DNA of 64,000 nt from a virus. The notes below the pieces were generated by a model. It did no database searches and had not been told where the DNA came from. It saw only the letters and a program-made list of their open reading frames with translations. Below, piece after piece: positions 48,073 through 57,773 of the stretch. The DNA lies in IMG/VR virus record IMGVR_UViG_3300006033_000027, positions 1-64,000 of that record, one strand, 5' to 3'. A program made the position numbers and the translations under genes. Within the stretch, counting starts at the first letter, position 1. Each line of letters starts with the position of its first letter.

Positions 48073-51000
48073 TTAGTATCCTCTCCGGTTTCCCGAGGCG
48101 ACGAATCGAGTAGTCTGACCGACCAGGGTTCCCGTATCCATGACGATGGAGTTCTGTCCAGCCTGGCGCAGCAGGGCGCGGTCATACGGCGACAATTCTA
48201 CCATCATGGGTCCTGTGTTCCCGACGAAGCCCCCCGTGGCGTAGGAGGACCCACCGGAGCCCGCGGACAGCGAGGCCAGGGCTCCTGCATAGGGCAGTCC
48301 AGTGCTCTGGTTGACCATGTGCTTGGGAACAACGTATTCCCCACCGTGGACGATACCCTTGGGCTCGTACTTGCCACCGTTGCCGGTGTACCCACCCATA
48401 GCGAACGGCTTGGTCCAGTCCCAGGTTTCCTGGACAGCCTTGGGCAGTGTCAGGAATCGGGTGGAGATCAGTTCCCTATTGGGCTGCTGGTTGTACCACT
48501 TCAGGAAGGCTGCTTCTCGCTGCGCCGCCAGGTCAGGCGGAGCCGCACTACCGCTGGAGGAATAGTTGATGTTCGCGTTCTTGTTAGCGGGGACCGCGTT
48601 GAACGCATCCAACTCCCGCTTGTACTTCTGGAAGGCCGCGTCATTACGGCGCCGCAGGTTCAACCAGCCAGTAAGCTGGTTCTTCCGGTTGAAGGCCGTG
48701 CGCTGGTCGTTCCACCACTTCTGGAAGTCGTTACCACCGTAGGACTTAGCCCATCCGGGCAGCTTCCATCCGGCCTGGAGCAAGAACTCCTTGTTGTCCA
48801 GAGCCCAGTTCTTCAGGGATGCGTTCATAGCGCCCTGGAGCCCCTTCGCGGTGAGCATTCCACTCTTGCCGTACTTGAATCCGGTGTTGATCTCCCAGTT
48901 CGGGACGGTACCCGCGGCGGCGCCGTACTGCTGGAGGATCGAGACACCCTCTTCGATCTGCTTGTTCGAGAACCCAGCCTCACGAGCCTGCTTCTTGAAG
49001 TCCTCGATCTGCTTCTTCAGGGCCGGGGAGTTCTTTCCGGTGATCTTTCCAGCCTGGGTCAGAACACCCAGGTAATCCACGTAGGACCCCACCACGTCCA
49101 TCAGGGCGGCGTTGTTGGTGGCGTTCTTCTTTTCCTGCTTCTCGGCGGCAAGCTCACGCTGAGCCTTCGCCACTTCCTTCTGAGCGTCAGCCAGCGCCTT
49201 TTCAGCCTGAGCAGCCTTGGCCGTGTTCTCACCCAACTGGGCTCGCAGTTCCGCAGCCCGGACAGTATCACCGTACTTCTCCGCGACCTGAAGCTGGTAC
49301 TGGAGCACCACGCGGTCGGCCTTCAGACCCGAGACTGTCTCGTTGTACTTCTGGCGGGCATCCGTGAGATCGTCCTGGGCGTCCTTCAGGCGCTCCATAG
49401 CGTCCTCCACGGGCTGCTGGGCCTGGGCGATGTTGTCCCAAGCGTCCTTGATTCCCTGGAGGGCATATACTCCCGCGGAGGCGAAGTCGAAGAACTGACC
49501 GAACAGGTCGCTCACATCGTCAGCGTAGTCCTGGGTGGTGCGCTTGGTCTGTTCCAGGATCTTGTTCTGCTTCTCGATCTGGGTGTTGAGCCAGTCCATC
49601 CGGTCGGAGTTAGCGTCGATCTGCTTCTGAAGCTCTTCCTTGGCCTTCTTGTTGGCCTCTTCCGCGGCGGTGTTCTGTTCCGTAGCCTTGGTGGACTTCT
49701 CCTGGGCAGCCCGGTAGGAGTCCACACCCTGAGTGATGGCGTCGAAGTTGATCGGCTGGAAGGTGGGCATCGGCAGCGCCGACTTGCCCCCCGCGGAGGC
49801 TGTCAGAATGTCGATCTGCTGCTTCATAGCCATCGCAGCTTCCGCCGAGATGAGACCCTTCTTGGTCAAGTAGTCGTACAGGGCGCCCAGGTTTGCAGCC
49901 GTCAGCGCAGCATCGTTGCCCGAGGCTTCCGCGACCGCGCTGGTCACGGAGTTCAGGGCCTTCATGTTGGCGATTCCAGCCTGGGTATAGAGACCGAACG
50001 CCTGACCATTCTCGCCCAGAGACTCACCCAGAGCGAAGAGGGATTCCTGGAGTCCGATCATCGCGTCAGTACCAACGCCATCCAGCACGTCACTCGCCGT
50101 GGCGATTTCTTCCGCAGCGGCCTTGACTTCCTGCGCCCGGGCTTCCATAGCCTCAGCCACGGTGCCGGATGCAACCGCGTTGTGCCATGCCTCGGAGGAC
50201 TTAGTAAGCTGCTGGTTCAGCCAGCCGACATCTCCACCAAGATCCTTGAATCGGCCCCGGACCCCGTTGATCGCGGTCAGGTAGGCGTCCACGTCGCCCG
50301 TGTTCAGGAGGTCGGCAAGGGCCTGGTCCAGTTCCTCGATGCCCTTGTCAGCATCACCCTCGAACCAGTCCACAATTCCACCGACGAGGGGGATGTCGGA
50401 GAACGCCTTGTTCATTCCGTAGTTGAACTGGGCTCCCCAGTCATAACCGATCTTGGCGGCTTCCTCCAGCAGATCCGACGTGTCCTGACCGGCGCCGAAC
50501 AGGGAGTTCACCGTGTTGCGGAAACCTCCGGACTTGCCGATGGTGGCTTCCAGGGCACCCATGAAGTCTTCACCCTTCAGAAGGTTAGTGACTTCATCCA
50601 GACTGACCTTGAAGCCGGAGAGTTCCCGAGCACCATCAGCCAGCCAGTCGGCCAACTGGATGCCCACCAGGGCCAGGGAGACCACGCTCATGGCCTTCAG
50701 GCCCGTTGTCAGCAGCGAGGCTGCCGTTTGAGCCCGTCCCGCGGACAGACCGACCATCTGGAGGGAGGCAGCCAGCACAGAGCCGCCAGAGGCCGCTCCA
50801 AGCTCCGAACGCTGGAACTCCTTCAGGGCCGTGGCCGCAGCCGCAGTGGAACCCAGGAATCGCAGCATCAGAGACGTTACCAGGGCCACCACCCCACCCA
50901 GAGCGGTCATCCCACCGACGATGGCGAAGATGGTAGACCCAACGGGGTTGTTCACCAAGTTGTTGAAGGCCCCGAGCAGTCCAATAGCGCCGTCGATCAG

Positions 51001-52365
51001 CCAGCCCAGGGCTCCCGTGGAGTCTGCGATGCTGGACACGAGCAACTGGAAGTTGTTGACAAGAACTGTTATCTTCTCTGCCACCGTGGACGAGATGATG
51101 CTGTACTGATCCTGGAGAGCCGAGCCCTCGTCCCAACCGACCTTGGCATCTTCCAGCGCCTTCGCCAGCAGGTCCGTGTTCTGGGCCAGCTTCAACATCA
51201 CAGGGATGTCTCGGACACCGTTGATACCCAGATCCTTCAGCACGGTAACCCCACCCGTACCCAGTTCGTTCAGTCCAGCAGCGAACTGAGTCAGGGCGCC
51301 AGTAGCGTTGTCCCGCCACGCGGCAGCGAACTGCTGTCCCGACACCCCGGCAACCTGCCCGAAGGTCTCCAGAGCGTCCCCACCGTCAGCGATAGCCGAT
51401 TCGATGAGGGTGAAGACACGGGTGACCGTACCACGGGCAAGTTCCGGCTGGGTACCCACGGAGGCCAGGGCCGCGGACAGACCGAACACCTCGTCGGCGG
51501 AGAGTCCGGACAGGGAACCGATGGACGCGATCTGAGACGAGATCGAAATAATCTGAGACTCGGTGGCGACAGAGTTCACACCGACGTTCAGGATGGACGA
51601 GCCCAGTCGCTCGTAGTCCTTGGAGGCTACGTCGAGCAGGGCGGACAGCCGACCGAACGCGGTGGCGCTCGCCTCGGCGGTAACGTCTGTGGTGGCGGAG
51701 AACTTGACCACAAGGTTGGTGAAGCGGGCGATGTTCTGTTCAGCCACGCCCAACTGACCCGCCAGTGTAGCGATCTGAGTGATCGCACCCCAGGAGGCGG
51801 GCATGGTAGCGAACAGGGATTCGAGGTTTCCACGCAGGACATCCACCGCGTCACCCGTGGCACCGCTGGTACGCTGCACATCAGCGAATGCACGGTCCAT
51901 CGAGATCGCCACGGCAGCCGCAGCGACCGAGGCTCCGACCATCGCAGCACCCATGATCGCCAGGGAACTGGACACGTCGTACAGAGCGTACCGCAATCGC
52001 GGAAGATTACCCGCAAGCTGACTGGTGCTGCCAGACTGAGACATCGTGGCCTTGTGAGCCCGCTCGGTAGCCCGGGCAGAACGATCCTCAGCCATCGACC
52101 GCTGGTTTGCAGCACGCGCAGCGTTGAGATCAGCCTGGGAAGCCTGGTTGGTGGCTCGGGACTTCTCGACCTCGACCTTCGCCATCTTGATCGACGCAGA
52201 AGCAAGACGATCAATCGCCAGGGCGTAGTTGGCTGCGGCGCGGGATGCACGAACGGTTCCCGCGTCGGCCTTACCCGCTTCGGCAGTGAAGCGGTTGAGC
52301 GCCTGAATCGCAGCGCCCGCCTGGAGGCGGATCTCTACGTCAAGGTCGATGTTGTTATCAGCCAC
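48073..52365 (-). CDS. Tail tape measure protein
   Basis: 1430 aa, GTG start. The N-terminal 400 residues contain the TP901-type tape measure core (LFATMPASWGAITQIATLA ... GLSADEVFGLSAALASVG). Then hydrophobic segments (about 420-600) and a long coiled-coil region rich in Ala, Gln and Glu. Using the usual 0.15 nm per residue, it would set a tail of roughly 200 nm. The very long frame on the opposite strand is its shadow. Confidence 0.94.
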   Translation of the reverse strand: MADNNIDLDVEIRLQAGAAIQALNRFTAEAGKADAGTVRASRAAANYALAIDRLASASIKMAKVEVEKSRATNQASQADLNAARAANQRSMAEDRSARATERAHKATMSQSGSTSQLAGNLPRLRYALYDVSSSLAIMGAAMVGASVAAAAVAISMDRAFADVQRTSGATGDAVDVLRGNLESLFATMPASWGAITQIATLAGQLGVAEQNIARFTNLVVKFSATTDVTAEASATAFGRLSALLDVASKDYERLGSSILNVGVNSVATESQIISISSQIASIGSLSGLSADEVFGLSAALASVGTQPELARGTVTRVFTLIESAIADGGDALETFGQVAGVSGQQFAAAWRDNATGALTQFAAGLNELGTGGVTVLKDLGINGVRDIPVMLKLAQNTDLLAKALEDAKVGWDEGSALQDQYSIISSTVAEKITVLVNNFQLLVSSIADSTGALGWLIDGAIGLLGAFNNLVNNPVGSTIFAIVGGMTALGGVVALVTSLMLRFLGSTAAAATALKEFQRSELGAASGGSVLAASLQMVGLSAGRAQTAASLLTTGLKAMSVVSLALVGIQLADWLADGARELSGFKVSLDEVTNLLKGEDFMGALEATIGKSGGFRNTVNSLFGAGQDTSDLLEEAAKIGYDWGAQFNYGMNKAFSDIPLVGGIVDWFEGDADKGIEELDQALADLLNTGDVDAYLTAINGVRGRFKDLGGDVGWLNQQLTKSSEAWHNAVASGTVAEAMEARAQEVKAAAEEIATASDVLDGVGTDAMIGLQESLFALGESLGENGQAFGLYTQAGIANMKALNSVTSAVAEASGNDAALTAANLGALYDYLTKKGLISAEAAMAMKQQIDILTASAGGKSALPMPTFQPINFDAITQGVDSYRAAQEKSTKATEQNTAAEEANKKAKEELQKQIDANSDRMDWLNTQIEKQNKILEQTKRTTQDYADDVSDLFGQFFDFASAGVYALQGIKDAWDNIAQAQQPVEDAMERLKDAQDDLTDARQKYNETVSGLKADRVVLQYQLQVAEKYGDTVRAAELRAQLGENTAKAAQAEKALADAQKEVAKAQRELAAEKQEKKNATNNAALMDVVGSYVDYLGVLTQAGKITGKNSPALKKQIEDFKKQAREAGFSNKQIEEGVSILQQYGAAAGTVPNWEINTGFKYGKSGMLTAKGLQGAMNASLKNWALDNKEFLLQAGWKLPGWAKSYGGNDFQKWWNDQRTAFNRKNQLTGWLNLRRRNDAAFQKYKRELDAFNAVPANKNANINYSSSGSAAPPDLAAQREAAFLKWYNQQPNRELISTRFLTLPKAVQETWDWTKPFAMGGYTGNGGKYEPKGIVHGGEYVVPKHMVNQSTGLPYAGALASLSAGSGGSSYATGGFVGNTGPMMVELSPYDRALLRQAGQNSIVMDTGTLVGQTTRFVASGNRRGY

Positions 52366-52413
52366 GCAAAATATTCCGGTAGGGGTATAGGATCAACCTA
52401 CATTCTACCAGGG

Positions 52414-52976
52414 CTATTTGCTGCTACCCTCGTGGTTCCTTCCGAAGGACTGCCCGGGGTCGGGAGCAGCCCACTTGGTCATCGCTGTGCCCTGCTCGGG
52501 GTACTGTTCCTCCACCGTGGAATCCGCGTTGGGGGGCGACCACGGCTTGTCCTTCTCGGCCCGTTGCTTGAACCACTGGTCGATGGTCGGCCACTGCGTA
52601 GCACCCGTCAGATAGGGCTCCGCGGTGACGAACTGCCCCGGCTTGCGCTTGTAGGACTTGTTGGAGGTGTACTTGTCGATGGCCTCCTGCTTCTTGTTCG
52701 TCTTCACCACGGCCCGCCAGCCAACGTGAGGATCGTCCAGGTAGTGCATCGGGGTACCGTCCCCGTCTGTGACTGACTCGTAGAGAGCGTAGGCAGAGAA
52801 CAGCGCCATGTCCCAGGACGTGTCGTTGTTGGGGTTTTCTGCGATCTCCCCAGTCCACGGGTCCCGATGTCCGAATGCGTAGTCCCGAGAGATCACCGCG
52901 GTAGGGCGACGACCACTCTGGATGGCGATACGGATGTCAGGAAGGTATCGACTGTTCGCCGTCGAAGTGAATACCT
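52414..52976 (-). CDS. Tail assembly chaperone, frameshift extension
   Basis: This frame is open from inside the 52977 gene (reading through its stop) to 52414 and has good codon use before any start codon (TSTANSRYLPDIRIAIQSG, then a GTG at 52896). This is the layout of gpG/gpGT-type chaperones between tail tube and tape measure: a -1 ribosomal shift joins this part to the 219-aa protein. No classical XXXYYYZ slippery site is evident near the stop. If it is not fused, translation would start at GTG 52896 (160 aa). Confidence 0.65.
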
Positions 52977-53636
52977 TTAGGAGAAATCCGGCGACTGCCG
53001 GTGCAGTTCGAATCCCAGGCTGGTGTCCTGGTACAGCTTCTCGATAGCTGCCTGAACCTTGTTCACCTCGGTGGTGGGAGCTTCCTCGCGGATCGTCTTG
53101 ATGATCTCATCGCTGACCGGGTAGCTGCGACCGATGGGATATTCGATCTTGGTGATGTGCAGAGACCAGGAGAGCCCGGTGAAGTAGTCGATCTGCTTGC
53201 GGGCCGTCTCATCGTCGTTGCGGTCCTTGATCTTGAACTCCCGACGAGCCTTGGCCTCAGCCAATTCTACCTTCTTGATCGGCACCCCGCGCAGATGGAT
53301 TCGAGCCTTGAACTTCGGGTTCTCGATCTGCTCATCCAGATCCCGGATCTTGGCGTTCAGTTCTTCGATCTTGGCGAAGACAACCTCATCATCCTCACGA
53401 AGCTGCTTGATGTAGTCACCCTTGAACTTCTCACGGATAAGCTCGGGGAGAGTCTGGAAGGTCTGAGAGAACGGAACAGCCTCAGCCAGTTCAGTTTCCA
53501 GGATGGCACGTTCGGTAGCGGCCACTGCGTTGAAGTACAGGTCTACCGTGGTCTCCGGATAGTCCAATCCGGTCAGGGTCTTTAGGAGGTCGAACTCTTC
53601 CTCGGGCTCAACGGCCTCAATTTCCTCGTCGCTCAT
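52977..53636 (-). CDS. Tail assembly chaperone
   Basis: 219 aa, highly charged and helical (EEIEAVEPEEEFDLLKTLTG), between the tail tube genes and the tape measure gene where gpG-like chaperones lie. It would coat the tape measure during tail assembly. The downstream frame at 52414 is reached by a -1 shift. Confidence 0.72.
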   Translation of the reverse strand: MSDEEIEAVEPEEEFDLLKTLTGLDYPETTVDLYFNAVAATERAILETELAEAVPFSQTFQTLPELIREKFKGDYIKQLREDDEVVFAKIEELNAKIRDLDEQIENPKFKARIHLRGVPIKKVELAEAKARREFKIKDRNDDETARKQIDYFTGLSWSLHITKIEYPIGRSYPVSDEIIKTIREEAPTTEVNKVQAAIEKLYQDTSLGFELHRQSPDFS

Positions 53637-53680
53637 GGCGCCTAGCCTATCACATTCGAGATAACATTATCGCGTATATG

Positions 53681-53719
53681 AGAGAACCCCCAGGCCGTGA
53701 GATGCCCAGGGGGTTCTCT
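53681..53719. terminator. Terminator after tail tube gene
   Basis: Perfect 11-bp inverted repeat AGAGAACCCCC/GGGGGTTCTCT. It follows the 53741 gene on the minus strand. Hairpins with the same AGAACCCCC arms occur at 59349 and 63669. Confidence 0.75.
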
Positions 53720-53740
53720 CTGTAGCGAGAGAGGGATAGG

Positions 53741-54514
53741 TTATGAGATCGTGATGCTCTTAGCTGTCGAAGCTGTTCCCGTGCGAGGGTCGGTCGCCGT
53801 GAAGGACGCCGATCCCGCATCCAGAGCCTCGACAACTCCAGCGTTGGTGATGGTCGCCAGGGCCGGAGTGCTGGTCGCCCACACAACTCCGGTGGTGACG
53901 TTACGACCACCGATGGAGGCGTACAACCGCAGGATGTCTCCCTCATCCGCAGTGGTCGGGCCTGTGATGGTAACTGTCGGCGCCGATGTTCCCAGGACTG
54001 TGTAGGAAATCAGTTCACCCTTCGGGACGAAGGAGATCGTCTGTCGGAAGGCATCCTCACCCACGGCAACAGCCTGGTAAGCGTCGGTCTGAACCTTGTA
54101 GACGGTCACGAAGTCGCCCGCAGCAGCGGCAGTCTCACCCTTGGTCGAGTCGGGCAGTTCGCCGTCCATTCGGATGACGAGGTAGCCCTGAGTGCCCGGG
54201 AGATCCAGAGCATCGTAGACCAGAGACAGCTTGCTGGAGTTGTCATCGAAGGTCTTGGGGTAGTAGAAGCTGAGGTTTCCGCCGTACTGAGCCGCACCGC
54301 GGTCAGCAAAGTTCCCCATGTCGTTCCACGAGGGATCGTTCAGGGTGTTGGACGCCTCGGCACCGAAGTCGCTGTCATTGAACGAGACCGCGGGGGTCAG
54401 GTTCAGAAGCGCGTTGACCTCAGAAACCGTGGGGCGCTGAGGGTTGGTGAAAGCGTTGGTCAGTCCCCACCAGACGGAGACGTTACCACCGATTGCGTAT
54501 CGAAGATCAGTCAT
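53741..54514 (-). CDS. Major tail protein with C-terminal Ig-like domain
   Basis: 257 aa. Residues 1-175 form the tail tube domain; the end (VTITGPTTADEGDILRL ... GVVWATSTPALATITN) is a Big_2-type Ig-like domain often displayed on the tube surface. It is followed by a strong terminator, as highly expressed genes are. Partly similar to the preceding 180-aa protein, suggesting a duplicated tube gene. Confidence 0.78.
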   Translation of the reverse strand: MTDLRYAIGGNVSVWWGLTNAFTNPQRPTVSEVNALLNLTPAVSFNDSDFGAEASNTLNDPSWNDMGNFADRGAAQYGGNLSFYYPKTFDDNSSKLSLVYDALDLPGTQGYLVIRMDGELPDSTKGETAAAAGDFVTVYKVQTDAYQAVAVGEDAFRQTISFVPKGELISYTVLGTSAPTVTITGPTTADEGDILRLYASIGGRNVTTGVVWATSTPALATITNAGVVEALDAGSASFTATDPRTGTASTAKSITIS

Positions 54515-54528
54515 GTGTCAGTCGCTCC

Positions 54529-55071
54529 TTACGCAGCCAGTTCGTAGTTCCACAGGAGGTCACCGCGGAACAAGAAGTTCTGGGTGATCCGTGCGTTGTC
54601 GGTGGCACCGTCGATGGGCCACACCGGAATGTCGGTAGCCACCTTGACCAGAGAGATCCGGTCACCAGCAGCGAACGTCTGGTTGGAGTCCTTACCGATA
54701 CGCTGAATCGCGTAGTATTCGATGTCCGGGTACATCATCAGATCCCGCGCCTCGTTGAACTCTCCGGTCGCGTCGTTGTCCGCGTCCAACAGAGCCTCGA
54801 ACACCACGGTGGCGTTCACAAAGGTCGGGTTCACTTCGGAAGCGTCCTGGCAGAAAGTCAGACCGTCGTCGGTGTCGGAGTCGTCCTTGCTGAACTCGGT
54901 GCCGTCTTCCCACAGAGCGCAGGTGATGTTGTGAACACCGTTCTGGGTGCCTGTGGAGGCGTTCCAGATCGCGTTCAGTTCCGTGCTTGTCGGGGCAGTC
55001 CAGTCGGCAATGTACTCCGGGAGGGCCAGCAGAAACGTAACGTTTCGCCGGAAAAGTCGTGTGTTAGCCAT
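54529..55071 (-). CDS. Tail tube-like protein
   Basis: 180 aa. Has the tail tube pattern, and its C-terminal part (AAGDRISLVKVATDIPVW ... FRGDLLWNY) parallels that of the 53741 protein (AAAGDFVTVYKVQTDAYQ ... VPKGELISY). The two may form a mixed tube, or one may be a tail completion protein. Confidence 0.65.
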   Translation of the reverse strand: MANTRLFRRNVTFLLALPEYIADWTAPTSTELNAIWNASTGTQNGVHNITCALWEDGTEFSKDDSDTDDGLTFCQDASEVNPTFVNATVVFEALLDADNDATGEFNEARDLMMYPDIEYYAIQRIGKDSNQTFAAGDRISLVKVATDIPVWPIDGATDNARITQNFLFRGDLLWNYELAA

Positions 55072-55295
55072 TAGTCCTCGATCTCGTTCTCGAAGCTGTC
55101 ATCGTCCTCCGTGGAGTCCGTTTCCGATTCCTCGTCAACGAGATCCCCATGAACGTCCCGGGGATAGCCATAGGCCAGGGGCTTCCCTGACTTGGAGAGT
55201 TCCAGATTGGCACCGAGAACCGGGTGGTTGAAGATCCGGAGGGGGACCTCAGCTACCTGTCCACTGATGACATTGAGTGCGGTGACAGTTTCCAT
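55071..55295 (-). CDS. Acidic protein, 74 aa
   Basis: GAGGGGT before the ATG. The last 25 residues are almost all Asp/Glu/Ser. It lies directly after the 55323 promoter, at the head of the tail tube operon. Unknown. Confidence 0.6.
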   Translation of the reverse strand: METVTALNVISGQVAEVPLRIFNHPVLGANLELSKSGKPLAYGYPRDVHGDLVDEESETDSTEDDDSFENEIED

Positions 55296-55322
55296 ACCCC
55301 TCTAGGATACCATGAAGGGCGA

Positions 55323-55351
55323 ATCCTAGCGTTACGGAACCTCTATGTCAA
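55323..55351 (-). promoter_or_regulatory. Late promoter of tail genes
   Basis: On the minus strand TTGACA, 17 nt, TAGGAT, followed by TCGCCCTTCATGGTATCCT. The promoter overlaps the end of the 55332 gene. The 61930 promoter has the same -35, spacing and initial transcribed sequence. Confidence 0.78.
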
Positions 55352-55817
55352 GCCCTGAGAGGGTAGTTCGCAAAGAAGTCGTTGCAGAGAAGGCTTCTAC
55401 GACGTTCTGAGCGTTCAGAATCGGGTAGCCCAGGGCGAATCCCGGGATGGTGTTCAACTCCCCGGAGCCGATGGGTGAGTGCCCCACAAGGTAGTCCTGA
55501 ATCCAGTCTCGAAGATCCTTCGCGGAGATCCAGTCGGCAGCCACGCAGAAGAAGTCCACCGTCATCCGGTAGGAATCCTTGCGGGCTCCCCCGAACGACC
55601 TACCTCCGGCCTGAACCGCGTTGCCCCACCGCACGTCGATGTATGGCTCGATGGTGCCGTTGACCCGGCGCAGGCTTTCCCAGTAGGGCAGACCAGCCAC
55701 GGGGCGGTACCGCGGGAAGGCAGTGGACATCGACGCTTCGTAGGCAGGAGCCAGCGCATCCAGGAGGAAATCCTGAACGTCTTGCTCAACGAGCTTGGGA
55801 AGATACTCAGTAGCCAT
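55332..55817 (-). CDS. Putative tail terminator / minor tail protein
   Basis: 161 aa, alpha/beta (LVEQDVQDFLLDALAPAYEA). Position between the gp10-like protein and the tail tube genes and its size fit tail terminator proteins. Confidence 0.6.
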   Translation of the reverse strand: MATEYLPKLVEQDVQDFLLDALAPAYEASMSTAFPRYRPVAGLPYWESLRRVNGTIEPYIDVRWGNAVQAGGRSFGGARKDSYRMTVDFFCVAADWISAKDLRDWIQDYLVGHSPIGSGELNTIPGFALGYPILNAQNVVEAFSATTSLRTTLSGLDIEVP

Positions 55818-56269
55818 TACAGTCGGATGTTCCCTCCGAGTTCGTCCTTGATGTGCAGAGCCGACAATTCGGCAGCCGCTCGAAGAGCATACATGCCTTC
55901 GACATCCCGCTGCGCCCAGATGTGGTAGAAACCACCTTCCTGGTAGTGGTAGTAGGTCGGTGCCGGGAAAGGACCCAGCCAGCCGTAGGCCGACATATAT
56001 TCCTTCTCCGTGTCGATCACACCCAGGGCGTAGTCCACATCGTCCAGCATGTCACCGGACGCCACCCGCCCCTGCTTGCCGGACTCGGGAGTGCCGCTGG
56101 AGTTCACGAAGAGACGGACCTGAGACTTGCCGTTCTGGGCAGCCTCATCCACCACCCACTTAGCGTAGTCGGTGATCTTGGTAAGTTCTCGGGTGACATT
56201 CTGAGCAATGACTTCTCCCAGGCCAACATTTCGCCCATTGACAAAGATTCCTGCGCTATTCGCCATCAT
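55817..56269 (-). CDS. HK97 gp10-like head-tail protein
   Basis: 150 aa with an N-terminal helix (NVTRELTKITDYAKWVVDEAA) and a strand-rich end, in the order expected for gp10-like neck proteins. One-base overlap with the next gene. Confidence 0.55.
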   Translation of the reverse strand: MMANSAGIFVNGRNVGLGEVIAQNVTRELTKITDYAKWVVDEAAQNGKSQVRLFVNSSGTPESGKQGRVASGDMLDDVDYALGVIDTEKEYMSAYGWLGPFPAPTYYHYQEGGFYHIWAQRDVEGMYALRAAAELSALHIKDELGGNIRL

Positions 56270-57323
56270 CGTCCTCCGTGGGAATTACCGGCCCAGTAGA
56301 TCGGGAATCGTTCGGAGATCCCGACCAGGACCAACCTTCGGAGTAACCATCTGCGAACTGCCCATCGTAGTCTCCTACAACCCACATCAGGTTCCGAAAC
56401 TCGACATAGGCTTCTACGGGCCAATCCTCCACATCAAGACTCGCTAGAGCGAAAGACGGCCCGAGAACGTTGGTCCAGGGGTCATCCGAGGAAGGAATCG
56501 TCACCTTCACAGTGATCTCCGCTTCCTGCCCTTGAACTAGGACAATTTCTCCACCCGGGTACGGGACAAAGCCAGATTCGTTCTCATCAAAGACCGGGCC
56601 ATCGCTTCGAGCCACGGTGAACAGAAGAGTGACATCCTCGGAGGAAACAGCAGTCGCCTTGATCGTGTGAACTTGGCCCGGAACGTAAGTGATCGCGTTC
56701 ACGTCTGAGTGATAGAACACTCCGCCGAGGAACGCACCTTCGTCACTAACACGAGTTACCCGCAGAGCGTAACCATCGTCGGTCATCTCAATAGAAGCTC
56801 CGAGATTGTCTAAGGCTGTCCAGTAGTTGATATTGTCTGGGGTCGGCGTAACCATCTCGTTCGTGACAAGCGCTGGCGAGTCGATTACCGCTTCCAAAGG
56901 TACCACGCAGTAGATGTCCCGAACCTGCATCTTGTCGCTGTTCCCGAAGGCCCGAACCTCATACAGATATGTCGTCAACTCAGGATTCTTACCACCGTTT
57001 GTTACACGAATCTGAAACTTGCGCTCAATCTTTCCAGCATAGCCACCTCGGGAAGGCTTTTTCAACTGAATTCGGAACAGAACTTCCGTTGTAGGATCAT
57101 AGCTGATCTCCGTGTACGTTCCAAGGGAGATCTGCTGAACCCGAGCGTCCTGATCGGTCGCCACCACCACGGGGGCTCCCCACTTACCTGTGTCGGTAGA
57201 CGGGTCATAACTCGTAGGACGTTCGATATTGTGAGTGTCGAGAATCGAAACTTTAGCGTCGAACTGTTCCTCAGCAATCGGGGCGATATCGTCCCAGGGA
57301 TCAGTTACTGGACTGGGAAGCAA
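56256..57323 (-). CDS. Structural protein of head-tail region, 355 aa
   Basis: The TTG at 57323 with GGAGG just upstream is preferred; the frame further upstream is a shadow of the connector gene. Two beta-rich parts: about 100 residues resembling a stopper-like domain (FDAKVSILDTHNIERPT) and a C-terminal carbohydrate-binding-like domain (VHTIKATAVSSEDVTLLF). A neck protein carrying an extra surface domain is likely. Confidence 0.6.
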   Translation of the reverse strand: MLPSPVTDPWDDIAPIAEEQFDAKVSILDTHNIERPTSYDPSTDTGKWGAPVVVATDQDARVQQISLGTYTEISYDPTTEVLFRIQLKKPSRGGYAGKIERKFQIRVTNGGKNPELTTYLYEVRAFGNSDKMQVRDIYCVVPLEAVIDSPALVTNEMVTPTPDNINYWTALDNLGASIEMTDDGYALRVTRVSDEGAFLGGVFYHSDVNAITYVPGQVHTIKATAVSSEDVTLLFTVARSDGPVFDENESGFVPYPGGEIVLVQGQEAEITVKVTIPSSDDPWTNVLGPSFALASLDVEDWPVEAYVEFRNLMWVVGDYDGQFADGYSEGWSWSGSPNDSRSTGPVIPTEDDDGE

Positions 57324-57751
57324 TGTCCACCTCCACAGGAGCACGGCCAAGGAGACCCCTCCGGGTGAACACAACCCTCCTTGCCGTTCGGAGTCAGTTC
57401 GAAGCCTCCCTCGATGGAGTCCTGTGTATCCGCAGCCTTGTCCCACTGAGCCGCCAGGGCAATAAACTGGTCCGCTCGCATCCGGTTATCTACCGAGAGA
57501 TCATAGGTCTTAGCCGCAACCGAGCGAGCCGCAAAATGAGCCGCCAGGGATCGATAGGCATTCGCCACCGCCCGGGGTCCAAACTCGCCACCGGACAGTG
57601 CCAGAAGGGATTCCAACTCGGTATCCGAGAAGTAGTCGTAGTTTGCGGTGTTCCCTACGATGTTCGTCGCGTTGGTATCACCGATGGCGCCGCGGAGGGA
57701 TGCGACATCCTGATTCGGATTGGAGGTGTAGGGGTAATATCCGGTGGGCAT
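57305..57751 (-). CDS. Head-tail connector protein
   Basis: 148 aa, helical (DTELESLLALSGGEFGPRAVANAYRS), similar to gp6-like connectors, with a Cys-rich C-terminal end (CSCGGGHC). TAGAAT overlaps a GGAGG ribosome site, giving a very short leader. Confidence 0.65.
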   Translation of the reverse strand: MPTGYYPYTSNPNQDVASLRGAIGDTNATNIVGNTANYDYFSDTELESLLALSGGEFGPRAVANAYRSLAAHFAARSVAAKTYDLSVDNRMRADQFIALAAQWDKAADTQDSIEGGFELTPNGKEGCVHPEGSPWPCSCGGGHCFPVQ

Positions 57752-57760
57752 GATGCCTCC

Positions 57761-57769
57761 ATTCTACCA
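57761..57769 (-). promoter_or_regulatory. Extended -10 upstream of connector gene
   Basis: TGG-TAGAAT on the minus strand, 9 nt before the ATG at 57751, just downstream of the tRNA cluster. Confidence 0.5.
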
Positions 57770-57773
57770 GTCG

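Noticed and set aside
47923-52776. A 1617-aa open frame on the plus strand opposite the tape measure gene
   Set aside because: It mirrors the codon bias of the tape measure and neighbouring genes, has no ribosome site, and its protein resembles no known fold. Tape measure content on the other strand is unmistakable.
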